Source: Tannerella serpentiformis (lineage in GTDB: Bacteria > Bacteroidota > Bacteroidia > Bacteroidales > Tannerellaceae). Taken from it: 64,000 nt of DNA. The stretch spans positions 1,674,001 to 1,738,000 of the forward strand of contig NZ_CP028365.1 in the NCBI RefSeq assembly GCF_003033925.1, read 5' to 3'. Shown in pieces: positions 8,465-17,921 of the stretch. Each line of letters opens with the position of its first letter. The first letter of the stretch is position 1. Position numbers and translations under genes: made by a program. Under the pieces are notes generated by a model. It was not told where the DNA came from, did no database searches, and saw only the letters and a list, made by a program, of their open reading frames with translations.

Positions 8465-8992
8465 CGTTTTGTTGCTTACAAAGTGGAACCTTAAAAGAGA
8501 TACTTGTCGCTACGCAAAACACTGAATGCAAGAGAAAAAGCCTCGGTTTAGTTACCTCATTTTGCGTCCTCTTGCCGAAAGGCAAAAAGGGGAACGATTA
8601 GGTAACTGAACCCCCTCTTTGAAGCCCCTTTTTCTGCATTTTCCCTCTGGTGCAAGCCTCGGCAGGATGCGGCAAAAGTCGCTACCCATCAGCCCTCTCG
8701 CCCTTTCTCGCTTTCCCTTGCTCCCTACTCCCATACTTCCTTCAGAAAAGAGTGAGCATCGCGGATTTTGTAATCTGCTGAAAGGCCTCTGCTCTATGTT
8801 CAGAAACCCTGCGGCCCATGAGCCCAAAATCCATTGGGAAATATCAGAGCAGGATGCCTTGGAAATACTTGGAATTATCTCGTATTGTCATAGACGTTTA
8901 GACAAGGCGCAACAAATCAGGTTGCCCTAATAAGAAGTGAAACGATTTGCCGTCAGGCTGTAGGGGCACAACAGCATCCCCCCATCGGTCCC
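8465..8992. other. intergenic region upstream of the recombinase pair
   Basis: No gene with support. AGTTACCT near 8549 and GGTAACTGAAC at 8601-8611 recall the GGTAAC motifs before the other recombinase pair, so this may be an attachment-site region. A 103-codon ORF at 8619-8930 has no recognisable family and is not called. Confidence 0.4.
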
Positions 8993-9295
8993 ACGTTTGC
9001 GCAAGCCGCGCAAGTTCCGCGGCATTTGCCGAGACGTTTGCGCAGGTCGCGCAAGTTCCGTGGCATTTGCCGAGACGTTTGCGCAAGCCGCGCAAGTACT
9101 GCGGCATTTGCCGAGACGTTTGCGCAAGCCGCGCAAGTTCCGCGGCACTTACCGAGACGTTTGCGCAGGCTGCGCAAATACCGCGGCATTTACCGAGACG
9201 TTTGCGCAGGTTGCGCAAGTTCCGCGGCATTTACTGAGACGTTTGCGCAGGCTGCGCTGGGTTCCGCGGCATTTGCCGAGACGTTTGCGCAGACC
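8993..9295. repeat. tandem array B, 41-bp period
   Basis: The landmark ACGTTTGCGCA recurs at 8993, 9034, 9075, 9116, 9157, 9198 and 9239 (41 bp each) and at 9281 after a one-base insertion. Units hold near-palindromes TTGCGCAA and CCGCGG. The array replaces the 3' part of the methylase/helicase gene. Units resemble array J (56061) read on the opposite strand. Confidence 0.9.
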
Positions 9296-12200
9296 GGGAG
9301 ATCTCCCGTCCCTGCTTCCTTAACACGTCGAGGTTTTCCTGCACCGAATCCAATTCCTTTTGCATGATCGCCTCTTGGATCTCTGCCGACTGCGGGATGG
9401 CGCTGAACTGATCGTGCGTAAGGATGACACAATCCCAGTCGTTGTTTTTGATGTCGCTGAAAATCCGCGCCCGGTTCTTGACCGTGAAATCCTCTTTGCC
9501 GGGATAGAGTATGCGGGCGTTGGGATAGGCTTTGCGGAACGTGTCGGCGATGTCGAAGACGTTGGCCTTGAGTCCGATGATCATCGGCTTATTCGCCAGC
9601 CCGAGGCGCTTCATCTCATAGGCCGCCGTGCACATGATCATCGTCTTGCCGCCCCCCACCTCGTGATCGCAGATCCCGCCGCCGTTGGTTTTAAGCATCC
9701 ACACGGCGTCCTTTTGGCTCGGATAGAGGTCGGGGAAGCTTAGCCCCTTCAAATCCAGTCCCGGGAAGGTTTGATGAGACCCATCAAAATCGGGACGGAC
9801 AAAGCAGTTGAATAGCCGATTGTAACGGTCGGCCAGCTGCTGTTTGAACGTCTCCGGTGTGCGCCCGAGCCAGCTGACGAACGCCTGCCGGATCTCCTCG
9901 ATTTTGGTATCTGCCATTTGGATGGCGCGGCCGTCGCGCACCTTGATCGTCGCCTTCTCGCCCGTCTTGGGGTCGGTGATCTCCTTGCTCTTGGTGATGT
10001 CGGGAACCGTGTTATGGAGCGCGTGTTTGAGCAGATGAAGGCCGTCGTAACGCTTGGACTCGCCTTGCACGGCATAGGTGTGCCAGATGGCTTGATTCTT
10101 CCGATCGCAGGAGAGGATATACTCGTCCATGTCGGGGAGGTAAGACACGCCAACGTCTGTGCCGAACAGGTCGGAGGCGAAGCGAGCGTAGACCTTAGCC
10201 GGGATCCAACGCTCACCGAGATTGAAGTCCAAGTCGGCGAACGGTATGGGCGTCGGGATAGCCGCACGGAGTGCCGTGAGACTTTGCTTTGCCATCTCGT
10301 GCCTCGGGTGATCGAGCAGCCATGCGTCGATCCGTTCGGCCTTCTCGATCACATTGCCCGAGATGAACTGATCCGCGATCTCGTAGGCGTCTGCGAGCGG
10401 ATTGAAGAAGATGCGCCCCTCGAGTGCGGCGAGGATGTCGCTCTCTTCCATGTTGGGCAGCAGGGAGGTCATGTAGGGTAGCTCCACCGTGCCGAACTTG
10501 TTGAGCGATGCGCAAAGCGCCTCTGACGGGTCGGCCACGACAGACTCAGTCAGGGCGAAGGCCGTCGGGTGATCAAAGATGTCGGCCTTGATGTATCGTC
10601 CCCCTCACTTCGCTCCAAGAAAAGCATCTCGGCGCCCGTGGCATCCATCTTCAGGAGGTCGGCATTTGCCTTGAGATTGAGATGCCCCCAACGCCGGACG
10701 AAATCATCGTACAGCCGATTCAGCTTCTCGCGCTCCTCCGGGTCCGCCAGATGGTTGTTTGCTTCATAATCGTAGAGCCGATGGTAACTCTCGCGGATCT
10801 CGACGTATGCCTTGAGGCGCGTGATGCGCGAAAGCGGCAGATCCATCGGGTGGAACGTCGGGCTGAGATTGAGGTTAGAGAGGTAGCCGATCTGCCCACC
10901 TTGCACGACGATGGAGCCGTCGCGGAGATGAGAGTCGGGCTGTGAAAGGAAAGGGCGCGGGCTGACGTCGAACGTTCGTCGGACTTCAGGGACGGGTGCA
11001 GACGGGGGCGCTTCGGACTCGCTCAGCAGGTCGAGAAAGGACAGCTGGTGCTTGTCTGACGGGGTGGCTTTCCCGGTTCTGCGCGCCGTGCGACGGGGCG
11101 TCGACCCTGTGGCAGACCGACTTTGCCGTTGGGACTTTTCAGCAATCTCCCGGTTGACCCGCGCCACGTCCTGCTGCCAATCTGCGTACGCTTCGGGGGC
11201 AAACAGACTCGCCTCGACTTCAGCCTGTCGCTCACGATCCGTCACCGGATGGTGCTCCTCATCGAAATAGACGGTCTGCCCGTTCATCTCACGCGGTGGC
11301 TCCATATCGGGCTGCGAGTTGGTTGGCACGGGCGCCTCATATTGCCGGTGTAGGGTGAGGACGGGTACGCCCTCAGGGGCAAGAGTGACGGCTTCCGATT
11401 CGACCGCTTCCGACAGCCCGCTCCGGTAGATTTTCCGATCAAAACGGGCTGCCATATCGGCGGAAATCCGTGTTTCCAAGTCACGTGCGATGCCTTCGAT
11501 CCCGCCTTCATGGGTGTAGATCGGTGCCGGCTTTCCGTAAGCATCCGTACCGATGCGATAGGTCGTGGCAATGTTATGATTGCCTTCGGCAAACAGGGCG
11601 TTCTCTATGAATGACTCTCCGCTCGATTCGATGGAAACGCTTTGCGTAAAGAGCTGCTCCAACTCATTCTGTACACCCTTCCCCGTCTCCTTTTGAAGGA
11701 TAAGGAGATCGCTACCGACCTCTGTTCCCGCGTTTTCTGAGAACATCCCGTCGGGCAGACGGAGCGCGGAGACGAGCCGACTATGCTCCATTAAGTACTC
11801 GCGGATGGGGGCATTCGTCGGGCTGTCGGCCACGCCGCGGGAAGTGATGAAGGCCAGCAATCCGCCCTCGCGAAGGCAGTCAAGCCCCTTGACGAAAAAG
11901 TAATTGTGGATGGCGCGCGTGGCCTCCCGCTTCGCCGCGTCTTTACCCTTGCTGTACGCCCGATCGTAGATGGCGAAATTTCCGAATGGGATGTTACTCG
12001 CCACGAGGTCGAACCGCCCAGCCTCGCGTGCCTCGATCTCTTCGAAGCCTTCGATGCGGACGGTTTGTCGCGGATTGTCAGCCGTGAGAAGTCGCAAGAT
12101 GCGCCCTGTCACGAGGTCTTTTTCGAACGAGACGACGTCCGTTTGTTCGTTCGCCAGCGCTTGGGAAAAGACACCCATCCCAGCCGACGGATCGAGCATG

Positions 12201-12580
12201 CGGCGGAGGGGTAAACCGCTCATCCCAAGCCCCGCGGCGATGGTGCCGACGATGCGTTCGTCGGTGTAAAACGAAGTGAGTACGCTGCTTTTGATGCCGT
12301 TCCAAAGGCGTGTGGCATCGCTTTCCGAGGCGCCTTGGTTGATGATTTCGCGCAGTTCGCGAACGAGCGGAAATAGCTCATGCTCAGCGCGTGGCCAGCG
12401 CTCGATGTCGGCCGGATCAGTGGCCGGAAGGAGAACGCATTTGAGGCCGCCAAAGCCGTTGTATCGCTGCAGTGTCGCCCGATCGCTTTCCGACGGCGCG
12501 CGGCGCGTGTTTTCTAAGGCCAGCAGGGTGCGGACGGCATCGAGATTGGCCTGCAATGCCTCTTGTTTGTGGTAGGTCAT
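9231..12580 (-). pseudogene. N6-adenine methylase/SNF2-type helicase, frameshifted and truncated
   Basis: Two frames make one gene. The first (12580-10550) has the N6-methylase part: motif I LDPSAGMGVFSQAL and the NPPF-like ASNIPFGNFAIYD. The second (to 9231) has a helicase Walker A, ICDHEVGGGKTMIM. A one-base loss in the run of five C at 10600-10604 (G on the coding strand) separates them; a sixth base restores RSEGGRYIKADIFDHPTAFA. Homologues in Bacteroides conjugative elements are much longer, so the helicase C-terminal half is missing, cut where array B begins near 9296; the last codons are array-encoded. Element maintenance or anti-restriction is possible, function unknown. A sequencing error at the homopolymer is an alternative for the frameshift only. 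Confidence 0.8.
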
Positions 12581-12630
12581 GGTTTTAAGGTGGAAATGAG
12601 TATTGGATTATTAACCGCTAAGGTTAATAG

Positions 12631-12880
12631 TTAACTTCCTGTCGCAGGATATTAATTAGCAAGCTTGCTGATTAATTTCATGTGACAGGATATTAAGCGG
12701 CAAGCTTTCTGGTTAACTTCATGCGACAGGATATTAAATGGTAAGCTTGCTGATTAACTTCATGCGACAGGATATGAAGTCGCAATCTTGCTGATTAATT
12801 TCATGCGACAGGATATTGAGTAGTAAGTTTTGTGTTTAACTTCCTGTCGTAGAATCATAACTCGAAAGGTTAGCGGTTAA
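12631..12880. repeat. tandem array C, 41-bp period
   Basis: TTAAYTTC landmarks start at 12631, 12672, 12713, 12754, 12795 and 12836, exactly 41 bp apart. Units contain the palindrome GCAAGCTTGC (best kept near 12660 and 12742) and a CCTGTCGCAGG-type dyad. The array fills the gap between the DUF3945 stop and the methylase start. Confidence 0.9.
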
Positions 12881-12904
12881 TATCCGCTATAAATAGGGGA
12901 AGAT

Positions 12905-13972
12905 TTACCTGCCGATCCCCCGTTTTTGTGGTTTGTTTTCGGTCTGCCGAACGGCTGGAGCCTCTTTGGCAGACGATTTCAGGCGCTCTTTGTTCGATAG
13001 GGTGTCCTTGAAAATGAATTCGATGCCTCGCTTTTCAGCGTTTACCTGTAGCGTGGCGTCGAACGGTTTTCCGTGACGCGAAAGCATGCCCTCCACCTGC
13101 ACGGGGCGTCCCTCGGTGAGCGCCCTGTGCTGCTCCTCGGAGAGCCGGACGCCCTTGATTTCGTGCGGGATTTGAACTCGGTCAGCCCGCAGCGAAACGA
13201 GTTCGTTTGTCAGCCGGTCGACGGACACATAAGCGCGGAACGGCTCGCCCTTCTTAGGGGATAATTCGACAGTCTTCCCGAGGTTACCTTGAGTGAGGAG
13301 TTGCTCCTTCTCTTCGGGCGAAAACGTGTGCCCCATATAGGGGAAATCGAGCTGCGGTTCTCGTCGCAACGTATGGATGTTGAGACTGAGGCGACCGTCT
13401 GTCCCTGTACGGAGAGCCAGCCGTGCTTCGGTATAAATCGTAGTGTCTCCGAAGGGCACAGCAAGGCTAATAAGCCCCGTTTTCTGCCAATTCAACAGTC
13501 GATCCAAGTTCCCGCCCGCCTCGAGTTTCTCCCGACTCACGCCGAGGCGCTCCAGCTCCTTCCAATCCACCTTTTCCGGGTCGATGGCAGACAGCTTTTG
13601 AGCCGGCGACTCGTCCGAGCTGACGCGAATGCTGTCTAATGCGGCCTTGTTTTGAGGTACATCACGCGCGGTGAGCATGCTCTTCAGCGCCTCCACCGAC
13701 TCACCTACTCGATCGGCTACGATCCGATAAACGCCGAAATGCGTCGGGTCATTGAACTGTCGACAGAGATTCGTCATAAAGTTCTTCAGCAGTCCATCGT
13801 TCTTCTTGAACACCAAAAAAGCTGCCCGATTCTCCTCGGTAGGTTCTACGGTTTTGATCTTCCCCTTCTCGTCCTGCCCCGAAATGACGGACAGGCGGCC
13901 TAGATCAGTCGGCGATTTAGTCTCGCTCCGATCCTCCAGCACGAGCACATAGCGATCCGAATTGTCTTCCAC
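12905..13972 (-). CDS. DUF3945/DUF4099 domain protein of conjugative elements
   Basis: 355 residues, no signal peptide or membrane segment. The middle (IDPEKVDWKELERLGVSREK) looks like DUF4099 and the C-terminal half has two DUF3945-like repeats (HTFSPEEKEQLLTQGNLGK and VRLSEEQHRALTEGRPVQ). Such proteins accompany the large methylase/helicase and topoisomerase genes of Bacteroides elements; no biochemical role is established. It would be transcribed toward the methylase, from which array C separates it. Confidence 0.7.
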   Translation of the reverse strand: MEDNSDRYVLVLEDRSETKSPTDLGRLSVISGQDEKGKIKTVEPTEENRAAFLVFKKNDGLLKNFMTNLCRQFNDPTHFGVYRIVADRVGESVEALKSMLTARDVPQNKAALDSIRVSSDESPAQKLSAIDPEKVDWKELERLGVSREKLEAGGNLDRLLNWQKTGLISLAVPFGDTTIYTEARLALRTGTDGRLSLNIHTLRREPQLDFPYMGHTFSPEEKEQLLTQGNLGKTVELSPKKGEPFRAYVSVDRLTNELVSLRADRVQIPHEIKGVRLSEEQHRALTEGRPVQVEGMLSRHGKPFDATLQVNAEKRGIEFIFKDTLSNKERLKSSAKEAPAVRQTENKPQKRGIGR

Positions 13973-14011
13973 AGTAGTATTAGATTTTAAGATGAAACAG
14001 ATACGAAAATA

Positions 14012-14034
14012 GCCACCCCGATCCGGGATGGCTA
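14012..14034 (-). terminator. probable terminator
   Basis: On the minus strand a GCCATCCC/GGGGTGGC-type stem is followed by TATTTTC, 84 bp after the stop of the gene ending at 14118. Confidence 0.5.
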
Positions 14035-14117
14035 TGTGGAATGACTCTGTATGGCTTGGGAGGGAGAAGGCGGGAAATGGAGGGAGGAGAAAAGGAGGTG
14101 CTCTCCACTGATAGTGT

Positions 14118-14390
14118 TTAGCGCCCTATCCCCACCGATTGCAGAAAACGCTGCAAGACAGGGACGTCGGACAGGATGATCCGGCCATCCATCACGTCGC
14201 CCGAATGTAGCCGTTCGGCAGAAGTAAATCGGCTCGTGACTTCCCTTTGCCGACCATCGGCCGGTGCCGGTTCTTTCGATGTCTCGCTGACGGTCGCTTC
14301 GATAAAACCCGCCAGCGGGTCGTCGATATAGTAATGTCTGTACGAAAAATGAGTTGGCTTCAACAGTCTCAAAGACATTGTCGAAACCAA
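14118..14390 (-). CDS. hypothetical protein, probably a truncated element gene
   Basis: 90 residues, not recognised. It contains YRHYYIDDPLAGFIEA, then a hydrophilic stretch and SGDVMDGRIILSDVPVLQRF. It is read in the same direction as the DUF3945 gene and lies at the edge of the element, where base composition changes sharply toward AT-rich DNA near 14390, so it may be the remaining 3' part of a longer gene. No RBS choice can be made with certainty. Confidence 0.35.
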   Translation of the reverse strand: MVSTMSLRLLKPTHFSYRHYYIDDPLAGFIEATVSETSKEPAPADGRQREVTSRFTSAERLHSGDVMDGRIILSDVPVLQRFLQSVGIGR

Positions 14391-14532
14391 CTCAAACCAT
14401 ATATGCGTAAAGAAAAGATACTATCTTTATCTATCAACTATCTCCTTCTTATTGAAGGATGACGTTTGTGATTTAGATAGTGTACTCCACCTTTTGCGCT
14501 TATGAACATTCAATATCTACTCTGTGGGAACT

Positions 14533-15168
14533 TTAGAAGGATATAAATAATTGGGCATCTAAACTGCTCAATCTTCCACCACTGAAATCGTCAACATCCA
14601 ACAATTTGTTTAGAAGTCCCCATCTATAACTAAGTGCGACGTCTATTTTCCCAAAAGTGTATCCTAATCTTGGAGTAATAGAGGTATCAAAAACCCATCG
14701 GTCATCTTTTGCACGTCTATAATAAAGAGTAGGAGATATACCGAATCCAGCATAAAGACCTTTCCAAAAACGGTAGTTTATACTCGGTGTTGCTGATAGT
14801 GAATAAAGCGCAATCTGTCCAGAAGGAAGAATGGTGTTACCTACTAATAAAGAGGAGATTAAATAACGTGAGTATTCCATCGCTCTACCTCCGGCGACTA
14901 AGTCCACATCATAAAAGAGAGGCTTTTGTCGGTAAATCATACGCAATTTATATCCAATAAAGAGACCTCCCCTACGAGAGAAGGTTGCACTTCCTCCATT
15001 GATGTTATCACTGTGATCATATTGAAGGTTGCTAATAAATCCGAGTGAGCCCCCAAGTATCACACCGTGATTAATCTCCTGAGATTTAATTACAAACAGG
15101 GAAACTGTAATTAGAAGAAGGGTTGAAACAACCTTTCTCTTGCATTTATATCGTCCAATCGTCCTCAT
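14533..15168 (-). CDS. outer-membrane beta-barrel protein
   Basis: 211 residues: a basic N-terminus, a hydrophobic signal segment (VVSTLLLITVSLFVIKS, residues about 13-29), then alternating strands rich in aromatic residues and glycine, ending in LDAQLFISF. A terminal Phe is typical of BAM-assembled barrels, and the size suggests about eight strands. Function not recognised. It follows a tiny lipoprotein gene by 40 bp in the AT-rich cargo island and may be co-transcribed with it from a region with two TACAC-N4-GTGTA dyads. Confidence 0.6.
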   Translation of the reverse strand: MRTIGRYKCKRKVVSTLLLITVSLFVIKSQEINHGVILGGSLGFISNLQYDHSDNINGGSATFSRRGGLFIGYKLRMIYRQKPLFYDVDLVAGGRAMEYSRYLISSLLVGNTILPSGQIALYSLSATPSINYRFWKGLYAGFGISPTLYYRRAKDDRWVFDTSITPRLGYTFGKIDVALSYRWGLLNKLLDVDDFSGGRLSSLDAQLFISF

Positions 15169-15208
15169 ACGTCAATTTTGCTGTGTTGCATCATAGTTGA
15201 TATAAAAA

Positions 15209-15319
15209 TCAAATGTCTTTGACATTTCGCGCTGTGTCTTCTTTTGATACAACGCCCTCTTCTTTAGAGCATGCAGTTAAAGCAATAACGCTCCATAGGA
15301 ATAAAAATAATCTTTTCAT
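15209..15319 (-). CDS. small lipoprotein, 36 residues
   Basis: Starting at the ATG at 15319 the product has a short signal peptide with a lipobox-like VIALTAC, then SKEEGVVSKEDTARNVKDI. The longer in-frame ORF to 15526 runs through a dyad region and the end of the acyltransferase gene and is unlikely. The mature peptide would be about 19 residues. It lies just before the beta-barrel gene; a signal or accessory role is speculation. Confidence 0.45.
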   Translation of the reverse strand: MKRLFLFLWSVIALTACSKEEGVVSKEDTARNVKDI

Positions 15320-15439
15320 GACTACGTAATTGTAATGTGAATAATATGATCGTATTAATGCATGCTTTATATCGCCTCTTTGCGTCTTCAGCCTCATTAA
15401 TTCGACCGCAAAGTTGCACTCTCTACTTTTTGTTGATGT

Positions 15440-15491
15440 TACACAAAAGTGTAATTCCGCTTCTATATCTATAAAATTACACTTTTGTGTA
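15440..15491. promoter_or_regulatory. two TACAC-N4-GTGTA dyads (candidate operators)
   Basis: TACACAAAAGTGTA at 15440-15453 and its reverse complement TACACTTTTGTGTA at 15478-15491 lie 38 bp apart, about 120-170 bp before the lipoprotein start; the second overlaps the last codons of the acyltransferase gene. A third copy precedes the ThiF-like gene. Candidate binding sites of the LuxR-type regulator (inference). Confidence 0.5.
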
Positions 15492-16170
15492 CCTCCTCCC
15501 CTTCTAAGAATGGATCTTGATGACAATATGATTTCAAGTATTTGGGAATACGATGCAGAAGTCCCCTGTTCCTTTGAAAGAAGTCGGACAATCCGTCGTG
15601 TCTAATATAAATCGGAGTAGTTTCTGAACCTAAATAGCTTATGCCTTCTCCGAGCTTTTGTGCTTGTACACCCATCAACTTCATAGCTCTTAGTAGCTTA
15701 TTATCACACTCAGCCAATAAAACATCGTTCCTGTTTTCATAGATCGGTATCATGGCATAGTGCATAAGCTGTTTAAATAAGATCAATCCGCAGTTAGCGT
15801 CTGAATTGATGGCGAATCGTCCTATATGCCAAATGGTAGCTTTGTCGTTGGGTAGAAGATGCGTAAAAGATGGTAGATGGAAATAGGTTTGTATTGGGAG
15901 TCTTTGCTTTCGATCCCACTTCATTAGACGGATTGACCCAATAATTTGATCATCAACGGTTGTGGCCACCAATATATGAGAACGTGCCGAATAGCTTAGT
16001 TCCTCTCTATAGACCGAGAGTATTTCGTGTTTATAATCTCTGTCAACTTCTTTTTCTTTCTTGTGGTGTCTATAATTTTGATAGACCACAAACTCTGCAA
16101 GTTGATATAGTTTACATTTGGGAAGTTTACGAATTGTGTAATGATTGCACATTAAAGTAGGTCTATCCAT
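15469..16170 (-). CDS. LuxI/FeeM-like GNAT acyltransferase
   Basis: 233 residues. The pattern VDDQIIGSIRLMKWDRKQ, then IWHIGRFAINSD, then LLAECDNKLLRAMKLMG mirrors the acyl-homoserine-lactone synthase and N-acyl amino acid synthase fold (G-x-x-RL, then W-E-x-x-RFAV), a GNAT branch that moves an acyl chain from acyl-ACP or acyl-CoA to an amine. The strict LuxI residues are only partly kept, so a lipoamino acid product is as likely as a homoserine lactone. It is divergent from a LuxR-type gene (127 bp between starts), the classic signal-synthase/receptor layout, and shares an AT-rich island with a ThiF-like gene. Exact substrate unknown; a plain acetyltransferase is the alternative. Confidence 0.55.
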   Translation of the reverse strand: MDRPTLMCNHYTIRKLPKCKLYQLAEFVVYQNYRHHKKEKEVDRDYKHEILSVYREELSYSARSHILVATTVDDQIIGSIRLMKWDRKQRLPIQTYFHLPSFTHLLPNDKATIWHIGRFAINSDANCGLILFKQLMHYAMIPIYENRNDVLLAECDNKLLRAMKLMGVQAQKLGEGISYLGSETTPIYIRHDGLSDFFQRNRGLLHRIPKYLKSYCHQDPFLEGEEVHKSVIL

Positions 16171-16297
16171 TTTGCATATTTATTTTAGTAGAGCGAATTA
16201 GGGAATATGTAATATAATGCATTTTTGCACAGTTGGTTCGTGTGCTCACTTAGATTTCTTTTATTTGCAGCAATAATCAGCAGTAATACTACAGCAT

Positions 16298-17050
16298 ATG
16301 ATCAAGAAAGAGAATTTTTTTACAGAATATAGAGTTTCTGCCGTTCCTGACGAGGAATACGCAAAAGTATCTTCTTATATAGACCATTTTATGAGAGCAT
16401 TTGCAAATACCACGTATAAGAGCATTTATCTCATTGATTACTATAAGAAAACCTTCTTATACGTGTCGGACAATCCACTATTCCTTTGTGGTCTTTCTCC
16501 GAAAGATGTAAAGGAATTGGGATTCGATTTCTATCTAAACTATGTACCTTATGTTGAACAAAAAATGTTGATCGAGATAAATCACGCCGGTTTTCAGTTT
16601 ATCAGGACAGTAGAGCCCAAAGAACGATATAAGTATACGATTTCTTACAGTTTCCACATATGTCCTCCCCATAAAGAGCCTCTCCTTATCAACCATAAAG
16701 TCACCCCAGTTTTATTGACCACAAAAGGAGACATTTGGTTGGCGTTGTGCACCGCACAACTTTCATCAGAATCGGCTTCCGGACATATAGAGATGACTTG
16801 TCAAACAAATAATAAACTATGGAGGCTTGAGAACGGTCTATGGAAAGAGTATCCAGGTGTTGAATTAACAGAAAATGAGCGTTCAATGCTACGATTAACT
16901 GTAGGGGGACTCTCTATTGAGAAAATAGCCGATAGGTTGCTTAGATCAGCAGAAACAATCAAATCATACCGTCGATTTGTGTTTAAAAAGTTAGAAGTAG
17001 GCAACATCACGGAAGCTATCATGATGGCAATCAACAAGAAATTAATCTAA
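16298..17050 (+). CDS. LuxR-family transcription regulator
   Basis: 250 residues. The C-terminal 60 residues are a LuxR/GerE helix-turn-helix: ELTENERSMLRLTVGGLSIE then IADRLLRSAETIKSYRRFVF and KKLEVGNITEAIMMA. The first 170 residues (with SIYLIDYYKKTFLYVSDNP) resemble PAS-like sensing domains of Bacteroidota regulators rather than the LuxR autoinducer pocket. It diverges from the acyltransferase gene and could respond to that enzyme's product and bind the TACAC-N4-GTGTA dyads nearby; both links are inferred from context. The gene looks complete. Confidence 0.75.
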   Translation: MIKKENFFTEYRVSAVPDEEYAKVSSYIDHFMRAFANTTYKSIYLIDYYKKTFLYVSDNPLFLCGLSPKDVKELGFDFYLNYVPYVEQKMLIEINHAGFQFIRTVEPKERYKYTISYSFHICPPHKEPLLINHKVTPVLLTTKGDIWLALCTAQLSSESASGHIEMTCQTNNKLWRLENGLWKEYPGVELTENERSMLRLTVGGLSIEKIADRLLRSAETIKSYRRFVFKKLEVGNITEAIMMAINKKLI

Positions 17051-17060
17051 TATCACGTAT

Positions 17061-17831
17061 TCAATATAGGCATTGATCTTCTATGATTGATGAGAGATAA
17101 AAGTCTGGGTACCATTTCACTCGGTATCCGGTGGCAAGGCAAAATAACAGATTGGTGCAAAGCCCACCGACTATCCACGAAGCAACAGCTAACTGAGGTG
17201 GAGGAGCAGGACTTTTTTCTGCTTTGTAACGTGCCATTATATCCTCGAGCCAGCGTTTGGGTCTCCCCCAAAAACGGAAATAGTCAATGATCCTCTACGT
17301 TGGACTAATCGTGCTTCAAAATTGTGATAATCGTCCGAGAGATCACTCAATTGCGAGCCATCAGGTGACACTGCCATTACCAATCCACCCCAACCAAGGT
17401 TGTAAGGGTGCAATACTGGTATTTTGCATTGCCGACAATGCGCATCGAACAGAAATGGTACATTTGATGAGAAATCAAGTGCATTAACGGCCGCGGAATG
17501 TCCTTCGAGTAATTCAACCATGTTGTCTTTATGCTATGAAAGCATTCACGGCTGTGATGTTTGCGTTTGGGTTGATGCTTAGCAACCTCTCTTTCAATGC
17601 CTCGACTTTTGGTCTCCCAATGTCGCACATCCGATAATTCTGTCGGTTTAGATTCGATTCTTCCACCTTGTCTCCATCCACAATGGTAAGCGTTTCAAAT
17701 CCGAATCTGAGCGCACATTCAGCAATGATGCTGCCGATACCGGCACCACCCAAAAATACTCGGAACCCACGAACTTGTTCCTGCTCTTCCGCATCTACGT
17801 AAATGCGGTTCCTGCTATATCGTTCTTTCAT
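17061..17831 (-). pseudogene. ThiF/E1-like adenylyltransferase, frameshifted
   Basis: Three consecutive frames give one ThiF-type protein: residues to ITAVNAFIA with the nucleotide-binding FLGGAGIGSIIAECALRFGF and TIVDGDKVEESNLNRQNY; then DFSSNVPFLFDAHCRQCKI and LGWGGLVMAVSPDG; then APPPQLAVASWIVGGLCTNL to the stop at 17061. At least two frameshifts (near 17525 and near 17260-17290) break it. ThiF/E1 enzymes adenylate a C-terminal glycine or similar carboxylate. Its place beside an acyltransferase and its own TACAC-N4-GTGTA dyad 49 bp upstream suggest it belonged to the same pathway. Confidence 0.7.
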
Positions 17832-17879
17832 TTCTTTGATTTTTACCGCAAAAATCTACAAGACCAAAGAAAATCGCAT

Positions 17880-17893
17880 TACACAAAAGTGTA
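17880..17893. promoter_or_regulatory. TACAC-N4-GTGTA dyad before the ThiF-like gene
   Basis: TACACAAAAGTGTA, identical to the site at 15440, lies 49-62 bp before the ThiF-like start, a normal place for an operator or activator site. Confidence 0.5.
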
Positions 17894-17921
17894 TTTCTTC
17901 TCGAAAGATCCGTTTTTGGCC

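Noticed and set aside
9360-12305. Long plus-strand ORFs opposite the methylase/helicase
   Set aside because: GC-rich DNA gives long antisense frames; none has recognisable domains while the minus strand has clear motifs.
17061-17831. CBASS-type E1/E2 defence module
   Set aside because: Only a ThiF-like E1 is present; no cyclase, E2, JAB or effector gene was seen nearby.
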